Shown: positions 27,657 to 36,673, numbered from the stretch's first letter. The stretch is DNA of 64,000 nt from CAVVNC01 sp963750015 (GCA_963750015.1 CAVVPU010000227.1:39377-103376); one strand, 5' to 3'. The notes: generated by a model not told the origin, from the sequence alone. Numbers and translations: made by a program.

Positions 27657-28211
27657 ATGAAACTGAAGCTTGCATTAATTGTCATTTTGCTGGTCGGGCT
27701 TGCTGCACTGCTGTCTGCATGCGGGGGCTCCAAGGCGGTCAAGACGAGCCAGACGGTACCCACGGGACCGAATGCGGCGGTGGAGTCGAAAGCCAATCCG
27801 GCAGGGACAGATCAAAGTGCGCTTAAGGGACCCACGACACCGATGGCAACGACCGGGAGAGAATCCCGTCAGCCAGTCGTGATGCTCAAGGACGTCTATT
27901 TTGACTTCGACAGATACAGCATAAGGCCTGAAGACGTCCAGATACTCAAGGGCGATTACGCTTGGTTCGCCGCAAACCCGGGTAAACGAGTCATGATTGA
28001 AGGCAATTGCGATGAGCGCGGAAGCATCGAATACAATCTTGTCCTTGGTCAAAAGAGGGCGGACGCTGCCAAGGATTTTTTGATCAGGCTCGGTGTGCAG
28101 AGCAATAGTCTCAAGACTATAAGCTACGGGAAGGAGAAACCCGTCGATCCGGGCCACGATGAACAGGCGTGGGCAAAGAACAGGAGGGATCACATAGAAC
28201 CGGAAAGATAA
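27657..28211 (+). CDS. pal: Peptidoglycan-associated lipoprotein Pal (copy 1)
   Basis: A 184-residue lipoprotein with signal and lipobox LLSAC (Cys near 21), a flexible Thr/Pro/Ala linker and an OmpA-like domain: DVYFDFDRYSIRPED, VMIEGNCDERGSIEYNLVLG, the QKRADAAKDFL helix and a C-terminal AWAKNRRDH motif. It anchors the outer membrane to peptidoglycan and binds TolB. AGGAGG lies just before the ATG. The domain shares most of its motif residues with the copy at 30.1 kb, so the two are paralogues beside paralogous MarR genes: a duplicated marR-pal unit, now in opposite orientations. Confidence 0.93.
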   Translation: MKLKLALIVILLVGLAALLSACGGSKAVKTSQTVPTGPNAAVESKANPAGTDQSALKGPTTPMATTGRESRQPVVMLKDVYFDFDRYSIRPEDVQILKGDYAWFAANPGKRVMIEGNCDERGSIEYNLVLGQKRADAAKDFLIRLGVQSNSLKTISYGKEKPVDPGHDEQAWAKNRRDHIEPER

Positions 28212-28239
28212 CCTTCCACGATTCAACCTGGAAAGACGT

Positions 28240-28272
28240 ACCGGGGGAAGATTATTTCTTCCCCCGGTTTTT
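28240..28272 (+). terminator. Rho-independent terminator after pal
   Basis: ACCGGGGGAAG (28240-28250) pairs with CTTCCCCCGGT (28258-28268) around ATTATTT and is followed by TTTTT. It overlaps the last codons of the convergent ClC gene, so it may act in both directions. Confidence 0.9.
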
Positions 28273-30037
28273 CAATCTCTCCATCTCAGAATGATAGGCT
28301 ACTATCGCATCTTTCCTGCTCACGACGAAGGTAACCCGGCCGTGGTTCTCTTCGCTCACGACGGGCAGCTCCCTCACGTCGAGGCTGGCCATGAGCTGCA
28401 AAGCAGTGTTCAGCGAATCATCCATAGTCACGGTCGCCACTCCGGCACTGGCTATATCCTTCGCCACGAGCAGTCCGTGGGCTGGCGTCTCCGCCATGGC
28501 CTGCCGCAGATCGGTCATGGAGATGATGCCCGTGAGCTTTCCCTCGGCATTGACGACAGGGAAATCCTGCTGACTCGACTCCTTCATGAGGCGAAGGACA
28601 TCCTCGAAGGCCATCGCCTCGGGGATTGTCTGCACCACTTTGTCTGTCACCACCGCATCCCTCACCTTCAGACGGTCCATAATATCGACGGCGAAATCGC
28701 CGACGTGCGCCGGAGAGTCGATGCGCGTCGCAACCTGCTTCTCGTAGAGCGAGGTGTTGCCGAGAAGGAGATAGGCCAGAGGGGTGACGATCATCATGGG
28801 TACGATGAGGCTGTAGCCTCCCGTCATCTCCATGACCATGATGAGAGCGGCAATCGGCACCTTGGCGACGCCGGCGAAAAACCCTCCCATGCCCACGAGC
28901 ACGAAGGCGCTCGGCTGGGTCACGATGTGGGGGAAGAACCTCTGGCAGGCGTTGCCGAAAGCGCCGCCGAGCATGGAGCCTATGAAGAGGGACGGGGCGA
29001 AGACCCCGCCCGAACCTCCCGAGCTTATGGTGAATGAGGTTACCGCGATTTTCGCGAAGACGAGCACGGCCATGAGCCGAATTGCGAGGTGACCGTCGAT
29101 GGCCGACTGCATCCAAGGATATCCGCCCCCCAGTACTTCCGGCAGAAAAAGGGCGACTGCTCCCACCATGAGCCCGCCGAGTGCCGGCTTGACGGCCCTG
29201 GGCAGCTCTGAGGCGCCAGAAGAACTTATCGCGAATCCCGTAGAAGAAGCGGACGTAGGGGAACCCGATGAAGGCGCACAGCACGCCGAGCGCCGCATAG
29301 AAGGGGAGCTGGGCGGCGGTGGCAGGGGCGTAAGCGGGGATATGGAAGATGACTTCGGTGCCGTTGTAAAAGGTGTAGACCATAAAGGCGACGATGGAAG
29401 AGAGGATACAGGGAATGATGGCCTCGAATTCGAAGTCCTCCTTCCGATAGAGGACTTCCGCAGCGAAAAATGCGCCGCCGAGAGGGGCCTTGAAGATAGC
29501 GCCGATCCCTCCGGCCGCCCCGGCAAGGAGCATGGTGCGCCGCTCCCTGTCGCTCACTTTCAAAGCAGAGGCGAGGATGGAGCCGAAGCCCGCGCCTATT
29601 TGGGCGATAGGCCCTTCCTTTCCCGCCGATCCACCCGATCCGATCGTGATGGCGGAGGCGATGGTCTTGATCACCGGCACCCGTTTCCTGACGACGCCCT
29701 TCTTCCGGTGGAAGCTGTCGATCATGGCGTCCGTCCCGTGCCCCTCAGCCTCGGGGGCAAAGGTGAAGACCAACAGACCGGCGATGAGCCCGCCAAGGGC
29801 GGGTATCCAGAACATCATCCATCGGGTGAGAGGGATGTCTAAGAATGTTTGGCCGGCACGTGGGCCGAGAATGAAGCCGACGAGGTCCTGCATAAAGAAA
29901 CGGGTTCCCGTCTGGAGGAGGAAATTGAAGACGATGGCGCCCAGTCCCGACACGACCCCGATCAGGATGCCGACGAGCGTGCCCCGCCAGATGCGCCCAA
30001 TGCGGCGCGATGGAAGACCTAAGTGTAGCTTTACCAT
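28252..30037 (-). CDS. ClC-family chloride channel/transporter with CBS domains (copy 2), one frameshift
   Basis: From the start at 30037 the frame encodes the first half of a ClC protein, including GSGGSAGKEGP and the pore helix region. At about 29215, after RDKFFWRL, the frame changes and continues as LPRAVKPALGGLMVGAV through GSGGVFAPSLF to two CBS domains (VVQTIPEAMAFEDVLRLM; VPIVSE-like ELPVVSEENHG) and a stop at 28252. Joined, the protein is about 595 residues, the usual size for ClC-CBS. A single one- or two-base change at GCGCCTCAGAGC explains it. It transports chloride (or fluoride) across the inner membrane. It differs from the 9-11 kb gene, which carries other breaks. Confidence 0.85.
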
Positions 30038-30054
30038 ATTTTTGAGGCGATCCG

Positions 30055-30091
30055 ACCGCTGAGCCGCGAAAGTCCTGTGCGGCTCAGCGGT
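30055..30091. terminator. 13-bp stem hairpin between pal copy 2 and ClC copy 2
   Basis: ACCGCTGAGCCGC (30055-30067) pairs perfectly with GCGGCTCAGCGGT (30079-30091) around an 11-base loop. It lies 14 bases past the pal stop. No T-run follows on the minus strand, so termination may be partial, with read-through to the ClC gene. Confidence 0.6.
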
Positions 30092-30105
30092 GATTACTTC
30101 TTTGT

Positions 30106-30640
30106 CTATTTCACCTCGACGAAGTGGTCCCTTCTGTTCTTTGCCCAGGCCGTCTCATTATGTCCGGGGTCGACGGGTCTTTCCTTGCCATAGCTAATGG
30201 TATCGAGCAGCTTCGGGTCTACGCCCAGAGTCGTCAGATAGCCCTTCGCGGAATCAGCCCTTTTCTGGCCAAGGACGAGGTTGTACTCGACGGTGCCCCT
30301 CTCATCGCAGTTACCTTCGATCCTTACGCGGGTCCTGGGGTTATGCTGGAACCACCCGTAGTCCCCTTTCAGCAAGGCCGCGTCCTGAGGCCTTATGTCG
30401 TATTTGTCGAAGTCGAAGTTGATGTCTTTCAGGACCGCAACCGCCGCTTCCGCAGCGCCCGTACTCTTCGGTACAGGCACCACTGCCATCTCCTGTGGCG
30501 GCTGCGCCTTCTGGACTGCGGCGGCTGTGGGAGCGGGCGGTACCTTTTCGCCCCTTACCGACTGATAAAAACACCCGCATCCGCTGAGCGTTGCGACCAG
30601 TATAAGTACCTAGAAAAACCATCCCTGCCGATCGTGCCAT
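30106..30640 (-). CDS. pal: Peptidoglycan-associated lipoprotein Pal (copy 2), frameshift in the signal peptide
   Basis: The OmpA-like domain is intact (INFDFDKYDIRPQDAALLKG, VRIEGNCDERGTVEYNLVLG, QKRADSAKGYL, AWAKNRRDHF). The start ATG at 30640 has GGAGGG upstream and begins MARSAGMVFL; about ten codons later the frame must change by one base to read VLILVATLSGCGC, a proper signal core and lipobox (LSGC). A stop in that frame just before VLIL confirms an indel near 30611 at a CTAGG after five T. Without correction only an unexported domain from an internal ATG could be made. Confidence 0.85.
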
Positions 30641-30703
30641 TCTTTACCCTCCCTCTTTGATTTAATCGCTTATCGTATAATGTTGAAAGCCCATCAGGAC
30701 CCT

Positions 30704-31183
30704 TTACTCTTTGTCAAAGAAGAAGGTGACCTTGACGTTCTCGGCTTCCACGATTTCCGTGAGTTTCCGGACGGATTCGTAGATGAGGTGAAGCTCTTCT
30801 CTCTTCATTTTCTTCAAACCGTATATCAGCTTGCCCTGAACCGGGCTGGGCGCCTTTTTGACTAGTTCCTTGCCGGCGGCCGTGAGGGAAACGGTGACGA
30901 TTCTTCTGTCAGTTGAATCTCTGCCCCTTATCACGTAGCCTTTCTTCTCGAGCCTGTCGACCACGCCGGTGACCGTGCTCGGATGGAGAAGCATCTGCGT
31001 GCTCAATTGACCGAGGGGTATCGTGTCATGGTCGGAGATGGTTTTAAGTGCCCAGAGTTGGGGGCCCGTGACGCCGAATTCGTTCGACACCTGCTGGGAA
31101 TAGTCTTCTATGGCCCTGACGATCCTTCGCAATGACTGGACTGTTTCGGAAATCTCATCATCCCGGCTGATACGCGTCGCCAC
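30704..31183 (-). CDS. MarR-family transcriptional regulator (copy 2)
   Basis: A 159-residue regulator with ISETVQSLRRIVRAIEDY, FGVTGPQLWALKTISDHD, STVTGVVDRLEKKG and DRRIVTVSLTAAGKELVKKAP. It is a close paralogue of 27151-27588 (shared SETVQSLRRI, FGVTGxQLWALxTIS, TGVVDRLExKGYV). It precedes pal copy 2 on the same strand, as copy 1 precedes pal copy 1. A C-terminal extension (VTFFFDKE) is its own. Its upstream region carries TTTGTA-type boxes. Confidence 0.92.
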   Translation of the reverse strand: MATRISRDDEISETVQSLRRIVRAIEDYSQQVSNEFGVTGPQLWALKTISDHDTIPLGQLSTQMLLHPSTVTGVVDRLEKKGYVIRGRDSTDRRIVTVSLTAAGKELVKKAPSPVQGKLIYGLKKMKREELHLIYESVRKLTEIVEAENVKVTFFFDKE

Positions 31184-31468
31184 TTTTTATCCTACCATCA
31201 GTATGCAAACTATTTCCATACAAATTATATCAGAAATAGTATCGTGCTTACGAAACCTCTTGTCAAGCAAAATGTGAGGAGATGGGGCGCTTACCTGATC
31301 AAAGCTTTTTGTTCTTGACGCGATAAGAGTCGATTTCCCTTGACATTGTTGAGTGGCAAGGACTAAATAGTTTGTAGACATATATTTTGTAAACAAATAT
31401 AGTTGCTCACTCGGGTCGGATCACAGGGCGGGGCATGCAATTTTATGACATAGAGATCGGTCAGCGAG
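31184..31468. promoter_or_regulatory. Intergenic region with MarR-type TTTGTA boxes
   Basis: AT-rich. At 31366-31404 TAGTTTGTAGACATATATTT is followed by TGTAAACAAATATAG; similar sequence with TTTGTATACAAA stands at 39.89 kb. A second cluster at 31200-31235 (GCAAACTATTTCCATACAAA) lies nearer the MarR start. These are probable operators for the MarR paralogues; they could also affect the PBP2 gene to the right. Confidence 0.5.
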
Positions 31469-33319
31469 ATGAGAAGCCGGTCCGGCAGATATAGACCGGA
31501 GCTGCTCACAGCTCAGGAGAAAAAGCACACATGGTCCAAGAGGATGCTTGTCCTTACCATGATCATCCTTTCCATGCGTCTTTTTGACCTTCAGATACTG
31601 CAAGGTGACGAGATGAAAAGACGCTCCGAGCAGAACAGGGTACGGGTTAAGAAAATAGTGGCGCCCCGGGGCACGATCTTCGACAGGAAGGGGAAGATAC
31701 TGGCCGATACGCGCCCTTCCTTCAACCTTTACCTTGTCCCGGAAGATATCAAGGACTTCAGCCAGACCGTGGACGGCCTTGTCGGACTGCTTCACATCGA
31801 GCGTGACGAAGTCATCGAAAAATTGAATGACGCGAGAGACTCCCCCGCTTCCTTCCCCGTGAGGATAGCGTCGGACATGCCCATGGACCAGGTCGCCAAG
31901 GTGGAGGCCAACAAGCTTTATTTGCCGGGCGTATCTATAGAGATCGAGCCGAAGCGGAACTACCCGTACGGGACGATGCTTTCCCACGTGCTCGGCTACG
32001 TCTCGGAGATCAGCACGCAGGAGTTGAAGATACCCGACTACAAAAACTACCGCATGGGCGACGGCATAGGCAAGTTCGGCCTGGAGCGGATGTATGAAAA
32101 ATACCTGAAGGGTGTTGATGGTGAACGAAGGGTGGAAGTCGACGCGTTCGGAAACGAGGTTGCGGTCCTTGACACGAAAGATCCTGTGCCGGGCAACAGC
32201 CTCTATCTCAACGTCGACATGGATGTGCAGACAACGGTCGAACACGCGCTCGAGGGAAAGAAAGGGGGCGCCGTCGTGGCCGACCCCCGGACCGGCGGTA
32301 TCCTTGCCCTCGTCAGCCACCCCGCGTTCGATCCCAATCTGCTCACCGCAGGATCAAAGGCATACTGGAAGGAAATCGCCACCGACCCGTCTCACCCGCT
32401 CCAAAACAGGGTCATTCAGGGGCGGTTTCCGCCGGGATCGACCTTCAAGCCTCTCGTGGCACTCGCTGCTCTGGAGAAGGGCGTCATCAACGAGCATACA
32501 AGCTTCGTATGCCCGGGGCATTTCGCCTTCGGAGGCCACGTATTCAAATGCTGGCAGAAAAGAGGACACGGTCTGGTTTCGATTCATAAGGCCATCGTCC
32601 AGTCGTGCGACGTCTTTTTCTACAATGCGGGTTTGAGGGTGGGGATAGACGACATACACAAAATGGCCGCCCTTGCCGGCATTACCACAGCCACCGGCAT
32701 AGACCTCCCCGGCGAAAAGGCCGGACTTGTCCCATCGACCGAATGGAAAGAACGCACCTACCACGAGAAATGGTATGAAGGAGAGACAGTGTCTGTGGCG
32801 ATCGGTCAGGGCGCCGTCTGGCTCACACCGATCGGGCTTATGCAGCTCGCCTCTTTCGTCGGCAACGAGGGTGTCACGTTCGAGCCCAGGATAGTCAACA
32901 GGATAGTCTCTCCCGAAGGGGAGGTGATCGAGCGGTTCGAGCCCGTGATGAGAACTCAGGTGAAACTGAATAAGCACAACATAGCCCTCGTGAAGGAGGC
33001 GATGAGGGGTGTGGTGAATGAACCAGGGGGTACGGCATACAGCAGCGCCCGTCTTGAGAACGTGAGCATGAGTGGAAAAACGGGGTCGGCCCAATCGGGA
33101 ACGGGAGGGGGTGACCACGCGTGGTTCATAGCCTTTGCTCCCACTGACTCTCCGTCGATGGTCGCAAGCATACTCGTAGAACATGGGCTCCATGGGGCTT
33201 CCGCGGCGGCCCCTATCGCCAGGGAGGTGGCCGAGACCGTATTCGGAGAGCCCAAGGCACCTGTGAGATCGGCGGCCTCGGCATATAATGACAAGAGAAG
33301 GCACTCAGGTGGAGGATGA
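31469..33319 (+). CDS. mrdA: Penicillin-binding protein 2 (transpeptidase)
   Basis: A 616-residue class B PBP. One membrane helix near residue 28 (RMLVLTMIILSMRLFDLQIL), a PBP dimerisation domain (APRGTIFDRKGKILADTRP; LPGVSIEIEPKRNYPYG; HVLGYVSEI) and a transpeptidase domain. Active-site motifs: S324-T-F-K327, S379-C-D and K537-T-G. It cross-links peptidoglycan during elongation in the periplasm with RodA and MreBCD, none of which is adjacent. A start at the later ATG (31541) is possible because the site before 31469 is weak. SCD instead of SxN occurs in PBP2-type enzymes. Confidence 0.93.
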   Translation: MRSRSGRYRPELLTAQEKKHTWSKRMLVLTMIILSMRLFDLQILQGDEMKRRSEQNRVRVKKIVAPRGTIFDRKGKILADTRPSFNLYLVPEDIKDFSQTVDGLVGLLHIERDEVIEKLNDARDSPASFPVRIASDMPMDQVAKVEANKLYLPGVSIEIEPKRNYPYGTMLSHVLGYVSEISTQELKIPDYKNYRMGDGIGKFGLERMYEKYLKGVDGERRVEVDAFGNEVAVLDTKDPVPGNSLYLNVDMDVQTTVEHALEGKKGGAVVADPRTGGILALVSHPAFDPNLLTAGSKAYWKEIATDPSHPLQNRVIQGRFPPGSTFKPLVALAALEKGVINEHTSFVCPGHFAFGGHVFKCWQKRGHGLVSIHKAIVQSCDVFFYNAGLRVGIDDIHKMAALAGITTATGIDLPGEKAGLVPSTEWKERTYHEKWYEGETVSVAIGQGAVWLTPIGLMQLASFVGNEGVTFEPRIVNRIVSPEGEVIERFEPVMRTQVKLNKHNIALVKEAMRGVVNEPGGTAYSSARLENVSMSGKTGSAQSGTGGGDHAWFIAFAPTDSPSMVASILVEHGLHGASAAAPIAREVAETVFGEPKAPVRSAASAYNDKRRHSGGG

Positions 33320-33517
33320 CCGCATCATAACGCCTCCTCCCGAGGATTTGCGGATGCGCGGAAGAAGGAACGGATAAAGGAAAAGTGATTCGACGGCCGG
33401 GCTGTTGCAATAATAGGATTTGCATGACACTCATGTATCGGATGAATTTCGGACGGACTTGCTCCGGTAATCTCTGCCGGAGGGACATTTAGAATCAAGT
33501 AGGCGGTATTCTCTCTC

Positions 33518-34198
33518 ATGGTGACCGGATCTATAGCCCATCTTCTCGGATCGGTTGAGACGTCGAAAACGATCTCCTTTTTCATACGCTCTTTCGTATC
33601 CCTCTTTGTCATCGTCAACGCTATCGGGAATGCTGCCATCTTCTCGACCCTTCTTCAAAAGTACAACGCGGACGAAAAGAGATCGATCATAAGGAAGGCC
33701 ATCTTCGTCGGAGGCGCAGCTCTTCTGATCGTCACGGTCACGGGGAACCTCTTCTTCAGGCTTCTCGGTATAGAGCTCTACTCGTTCAGGATCGCAGGGG
33801 GGATTCTCCTCGCCATTGTCTCCATCGAGATGCTTTTCGGAAGGAAGACACGAACCCAATCCTCCGTCGACGACGAAGAGCACTATGCAGAAAGAGACGA
33901 AATCAGCGTATTGCCCCTCGCTATCCCGCTGATAACGGGACCCGGTGCCCTCACCACGGGCATCGTCCTGTACGACACGGCTGGCAACTTCTTCAACCGT
34001 ATCATCCTGGTCCTTACCATCGGGATAGTTTTTTTCATCTCTTACGTCATCCTGGTGAAATCAGGAAGCATTATCAGATACCTGGGAAAAACCGGCACCA
34101 CGGTTGCCATCCGCATCATGGGGCTTATGCTTCTTTCGGTGGCCGTCCAATTTCTCGTGGGAGGCATCACCGCGGCCTTCCTCGCCCATCCGGGATAA
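33518..34198 (+). CDS. MarC-family integral membrane protein
   Basis: A 226-residue protein with six helices and the MarC signatures: FVSLFVIVNAIGNAAIF near the start, SFRIAGGILLAIVSIEMLFG, LAIPLITGPGALTTGIVL, and the C-terminal RIMGLMLLSVAVQFLVGG. The function of MarC proteins is not settled; they are inner membrane proteins once thought linked to multiple antibiotic resistance. A C-terminal fragment of a second MarC gene lies at 50.65 kb. Confidence 0.9.
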   Translation: MVTGSIAHLLGSVETSKTISFFIRSFVSLFVIVNAIGNAAIFSTLLQKYNADEKRSIIRKAIFVGGAALLIVTVTGNLFFRLLGIELYSFRIAGGILLAIVSIEMLFGRKTRTQSSVDDEEHYAERDEISVLPLAIPLITGPGALTTGIVLYDTAGNFFNRIILVLTIGIVFFISYVILVKSGSIIRYLGKTGTTVAIRIMGLMLLSVAVQFLVGGITAAFLAHPG

Positions 34199-34382
34199 GC
34201 CCATCCCCTTGCAGGGAAAGACACAGTCTACCACCGAACAGCGATGTAAGATCGGCTGTCTCGACACCTGGCGCTCCACTTCCTTCCCTACAGGCCCCCG
34301 AAAAACTTTCAAGGTAGGCAGGGAGCCACGAACCGCGGCGGGTGGCGTTGATGGGAGGAGGAGTTCCTCTTTCCAGATGAGG

Positions 34383-34657
34383 CTGTTCTTTGAGGACGGC
34401 ATAGAGGCTGTTCCCCTCACACTGTGCGAGAAGTGAAAGCAAATCCTTGTTGTGCACCTTTTCGATCTTGGCCCTCATATCTGCCACGTTATTCACTGGC
34501 TGACGGCTCACTTCGGTGATGATTTCGCCCCTTTGGACAGATCCGTTGCCCGCAGGACCGCCCGGCTCCACTCCCGCCACCGCCAGGCTGGCATGTTTAT
34601 TGGCGCCCAGCTGGCGGGCACGTTCGGGGCTGAACTCCCGGAACTGGACATTTCACT
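34383..34657 (-). pseudogene. DegP/HtrA C-terminal PDZ domain remnant
   Basis: The minus strand reads NVQFREFSPERARQLGANKH, then VAGVEPGGPAGNGSVQRGEI, ITEVSRQPVNNVADMRAKIE and LYAVLKEQ: the linker and second PDZ domain of a DegP protease. The protease and first PDZ domains are absent. Immediately upstream at 34658 it meets the repeat shared with 39.76 kb and then ISL3 transposase debris, so an insertion probably cut the gene. Confidence 0.7.
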
Positions 34658-34658
34658 T

Positions 34659-34745
34659 GCCTTTGGAAACCTCTTCGGACTGCACTCCCGAGTTATGCAG
34701 CTTCACTTTTATGTCGCTCAATCTTAGCGACCAATCTGCTTTCTT
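34659..34745. repeat. Dispersed repeat, copy A (about 87 bp)
   Basis: About three-quarters identical by eye to 39761-39847, including GCCTTTGGAA at one end, and TCGCTCAA and TTAGCGACCAA near the other. It lies exactly between the degP break and ISL3 transposase debris, so it is probably the end of an insertion sequence. Confidence 0.65.
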
Positions 34746-34881
34746 GGTTCCTTCTCACTTCATGTGGTAGCCCAGTTTTACCGTAGTCCAGCTTTCCCGT
34801 GAGCATGTGGGTCCTTCCTGATCTTGAGGTTCTCGAAGGTTCTGTAGCCCTTCGCCTTCGCCTTGGCCGCCTGGACCATAC
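34746..34881 (-). pseudogene. ISL3-family transposase C-terminal remnant
   Basis: On the minus strand MVQAAKAKAKGYRTFENLK matches the conserved C-terminal end of ISL3 transposases, and a shifted frame continues with MLTGKLDYGKTGLPHE. A frameshift separates them. Only about 45 codons remain, next to the dispersed repeat that may be the element's end. Confidence 0.6.
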
Positions 34882-35190
34882 TCAAAAGTGAGGATTACCG
34901 TGTCAACAGTCTATTTGACCTACCCACACGATTGTCGCAGGAGCCATCCCCAGCCTCGCGTCACCCTTTCTCTATACTTCTCATTCTTGATGAGACGAAT
35001 CGGATTCGGGAAGCAGTCGAGTCAGAAGAACCCGGAGAAGATGACTGAGACCCATCACGGACGAGGTCAAGAAGGATGTCCGGGCGAGTGTGAAAGACGA
35101 GACCAAGCGGGAAGTGCTCGGGGAGATGAGAACAATGAGCACCGAAAATAAAATGGATCCGACAAGACAAAAAGGGAGATTGATCCCTTA
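34882..35190. other. Degraded intergenic region
   Basis: No conserved protein or RNA found. It lies between the ISL3 debris and the group II intron remnant and looks like worn accessory DNA. Confidence 0.35.
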
Positions 35191-35217
35191 CCCACACGCC
35201 CTCTCGGGGCGTGTGGG
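35191..35217. terminator. Hairpin next to the group II intron end
   Basis: CCCACACGCC (35191-35200) pairs with GGCGTGTGGG (35208-35217) around a short CTCTCGG loop. It abuts the 3' end of the intron remnant; bacterial group II introns of some classes insert beside terminator hairpins. Confidence 0.55.
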
Positions 35218-35219
35218 GA

Positions 35220-35300
35220 ATCGAGTAGGCCGAGGCTTGGCCTGACGGCCCCGGCCTCTCACACCAACGTACGTGCCGTTCGGCACACGGGTTCATGAAA
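35220..35300 (-). mobile_element. Group II intron 3' end (domains V and VI), 5' truncated
   Basis: The minus strand shows a domain V hairpin: CCGTGTGCCG-AACGGCACGT-ACG around 35268-35293. It is followed by GTTGGTGTGAGAGGCCGGGG and an intron-like end CTACTCGAT at 35220. This series (domain V, GUGUGAGAGG, CUACUCGAU) is typical of bacterial group II introns. No catalytic upstream domains or maturase were found here. The maturase fragment at 3.8 kb may be from another copy. Confidence 0.65.
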
Positions 35301-35763
35301 AATTATTATTGAAACCCCGATGCCCTGCAAAAAGGCACACGAGCCCTTGGCCGTTTGCTTGACTTGCGGATCATTATATTGCACTGTATATAACAATGGC
35401 ATTGTTAATGGTCTCCGGACGAAGGCAGGACACTGGAGGAAAAAGGGTTTTCGGATGCTTCCGCGCCCACGGTACCGATGTTGCGGCATGACCAGCCGTC
35501 CCTCGATGAAGCCGGGAATGGTCCCCCTTTACTTGAGGTATAGCCAAGAGTTTCATGAGAGGCGAGGCATCAACATCGAACGTATATCTGGTTCTTTCTT
35601 TTTGAGAGAGGGAGGCTCAGCCGGTGGAGAGCGACTTTGGCCACTTAATGTCCCCCTTCTAGGGAGACAACCCCCCGGCTCTAGGCGAAGGCTTTAGCGG
35701 CATTGGGCAAGATATTCCGAAAACAGACGTCCTGCCGGAGCGATATGGTTTTCCGACAAACTC

Positions 35764-35893
35764 AAAGGTCTCTCCCTCCGTGACACTGGGAGACCACCGG
35801 CATACCGGGATGGCTTCCAACGGGCTGCCGAAGGCGACCTTAATCGACGAGGCGTGTTTGGCCCGCAGGAACCCACCGGTTTTGGCCGGTGGT
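35764..35893 (+). promoter_or_regulatory. Riboswitch-like leader of modA (candidate Moco/Tuco-sensing RNA)
   Basis: AAGGTC (35765-35770) can pair with GACCTT (35836-35841) as a closing stem. Inside are TCTCCC/GGGAGA (35771-35776 with 35788-35793) and CGGCA/TGCCG (35798-35802 with 35826-35830), whose loop holds GGCTTCCAACGGGC. Downstream CCACCGG (35873-35879) pairs with CCGGTGG (35886-35892) close to the ribosome site, but CCGGTGGT could instead pair with ACCACCGG at 35793-35800 in the first domain, a classic switch layout. The sequence resembles the molybdenum-cofactor RNA class, and the gene controlled is a molybdate-binding protein. The class is from memory and needs a covariance search. 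Confidence 0.5.
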
Positions 35894-35920
35894 GTGATCA
35901 ATTCAATTCAGGAGGAAGCA

Positions 35921-36673
35921 ATGAAAAAAATCATCCTAAGTTTAGTTCCGGTCCTCTTGTTTGTTCTTCTTCTTGTTGTCCCGGCGATGGCCGTGGACCT
36001 CAACATGTCTGTGGCGGCCAGCCTCACGGACGTAGTCACCGAACTTTCACACAACTTTGCGATGAAGAACGCCGACGTCAAGTTCCTCAACAATTTCGGC
36101 GCGTCAGGCAGTCTCGCCAAGCAGATCGAGAGCGGAGCTCCGGCCGATCTCTTCTTCTCCGCCAATGTGGAGTGGATCAATTACCTAAAGGAAAAGAGGC
36201 TCGTCGAAGAGAAGAATATCGCCATTCTCGGGTACAATGTAGTGGTATTCGTCGGCAAGCCGGGGTTGAAGGTGAGCGGGATGCAGGACCTGGTAAAGCT
36301 GGACAAAATCGCGATAGGCAGTCCAAAAAGTGTGCCAGCTGGTGAATATGCCATGGAGGCCCTCAAGGAAGCAGGAATAGACAAACAGCTTGAGGGTAAG
36401 CTGGTAATGGCACGGGATGTGCGCGTGTGCCTGACCTACGCGGACCGTGGCGAAGTGGACGGTGCCTTTGTCTACAAGACCGATGCCGAGGAGATGGCCA
36501 AAAATGTAAAGATTCTTTTTACTGTACCGCAGGGTCTTTACCCCCAGGTCACGTATCCCGTGGGATTGACGGTTGCCGGCAGCAGTAAGGCCGATGCAAC
36601 AGCATTTTTCAGGTACCTTCAGTCTGCGGAGGCAAGAAAAGTCCTGACGAAACACGGCTTCATCGTCAAGTAG
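35921..36673 (+). CDS. modA: Molybdate ABC transporter substrate-binding protein ModA
   Basis: A 250-residue periplasmic protein: signal peptide MKKIILSLVPVLLFVLLLVV ending at AMA-V, then the ModA sequence LNMSVAASLTDVVTEL, NFGASGSLAKQIESGAPADLF, FSANVEWINYL, AIGSPKSVPAGEYAMEAL and YPVGLTVAG. The oxyanion-binding residues (Ser in AASL, Ser in GASGSL, the VPAG segment, Tyr in FVYKTDA) are present. GGAGGAAG precedes the ATG. ModB and ModC are not intact in the window: only a modB stub follows. Supply of molybdate fits the molybdoenzyme at 44-46 kb. Confidence 0.93.
   Translation: MKKIILSLVPVLLFVLLLVVPAMAVDLNMSVAASLTDVVTELSHNFAMKNADVKFLNNFGASGSLAKQIESGAPADLFFSANVEWINYLKEKRLVEEKNIAILGYNVVVFVGKPGLKVSGMQDLVKLDKIAIGSPKSVPAGEYAMEALKEAGIDKQLEGKLVMARDVRVCLTYADRGEVDGAFVYKTDAEEMAKNVKILFTVPQGLYPQVTYPVGLTVAGSSKADATAFFRYLQSAEARKVLTKHGFIVK

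Noticed and set aside
31421..33304. Long minus-strand open frames over the PBP2 gene
   Set aside because: PBP2 on the plus strand has all three active-site motifs; the antisense frames have none.
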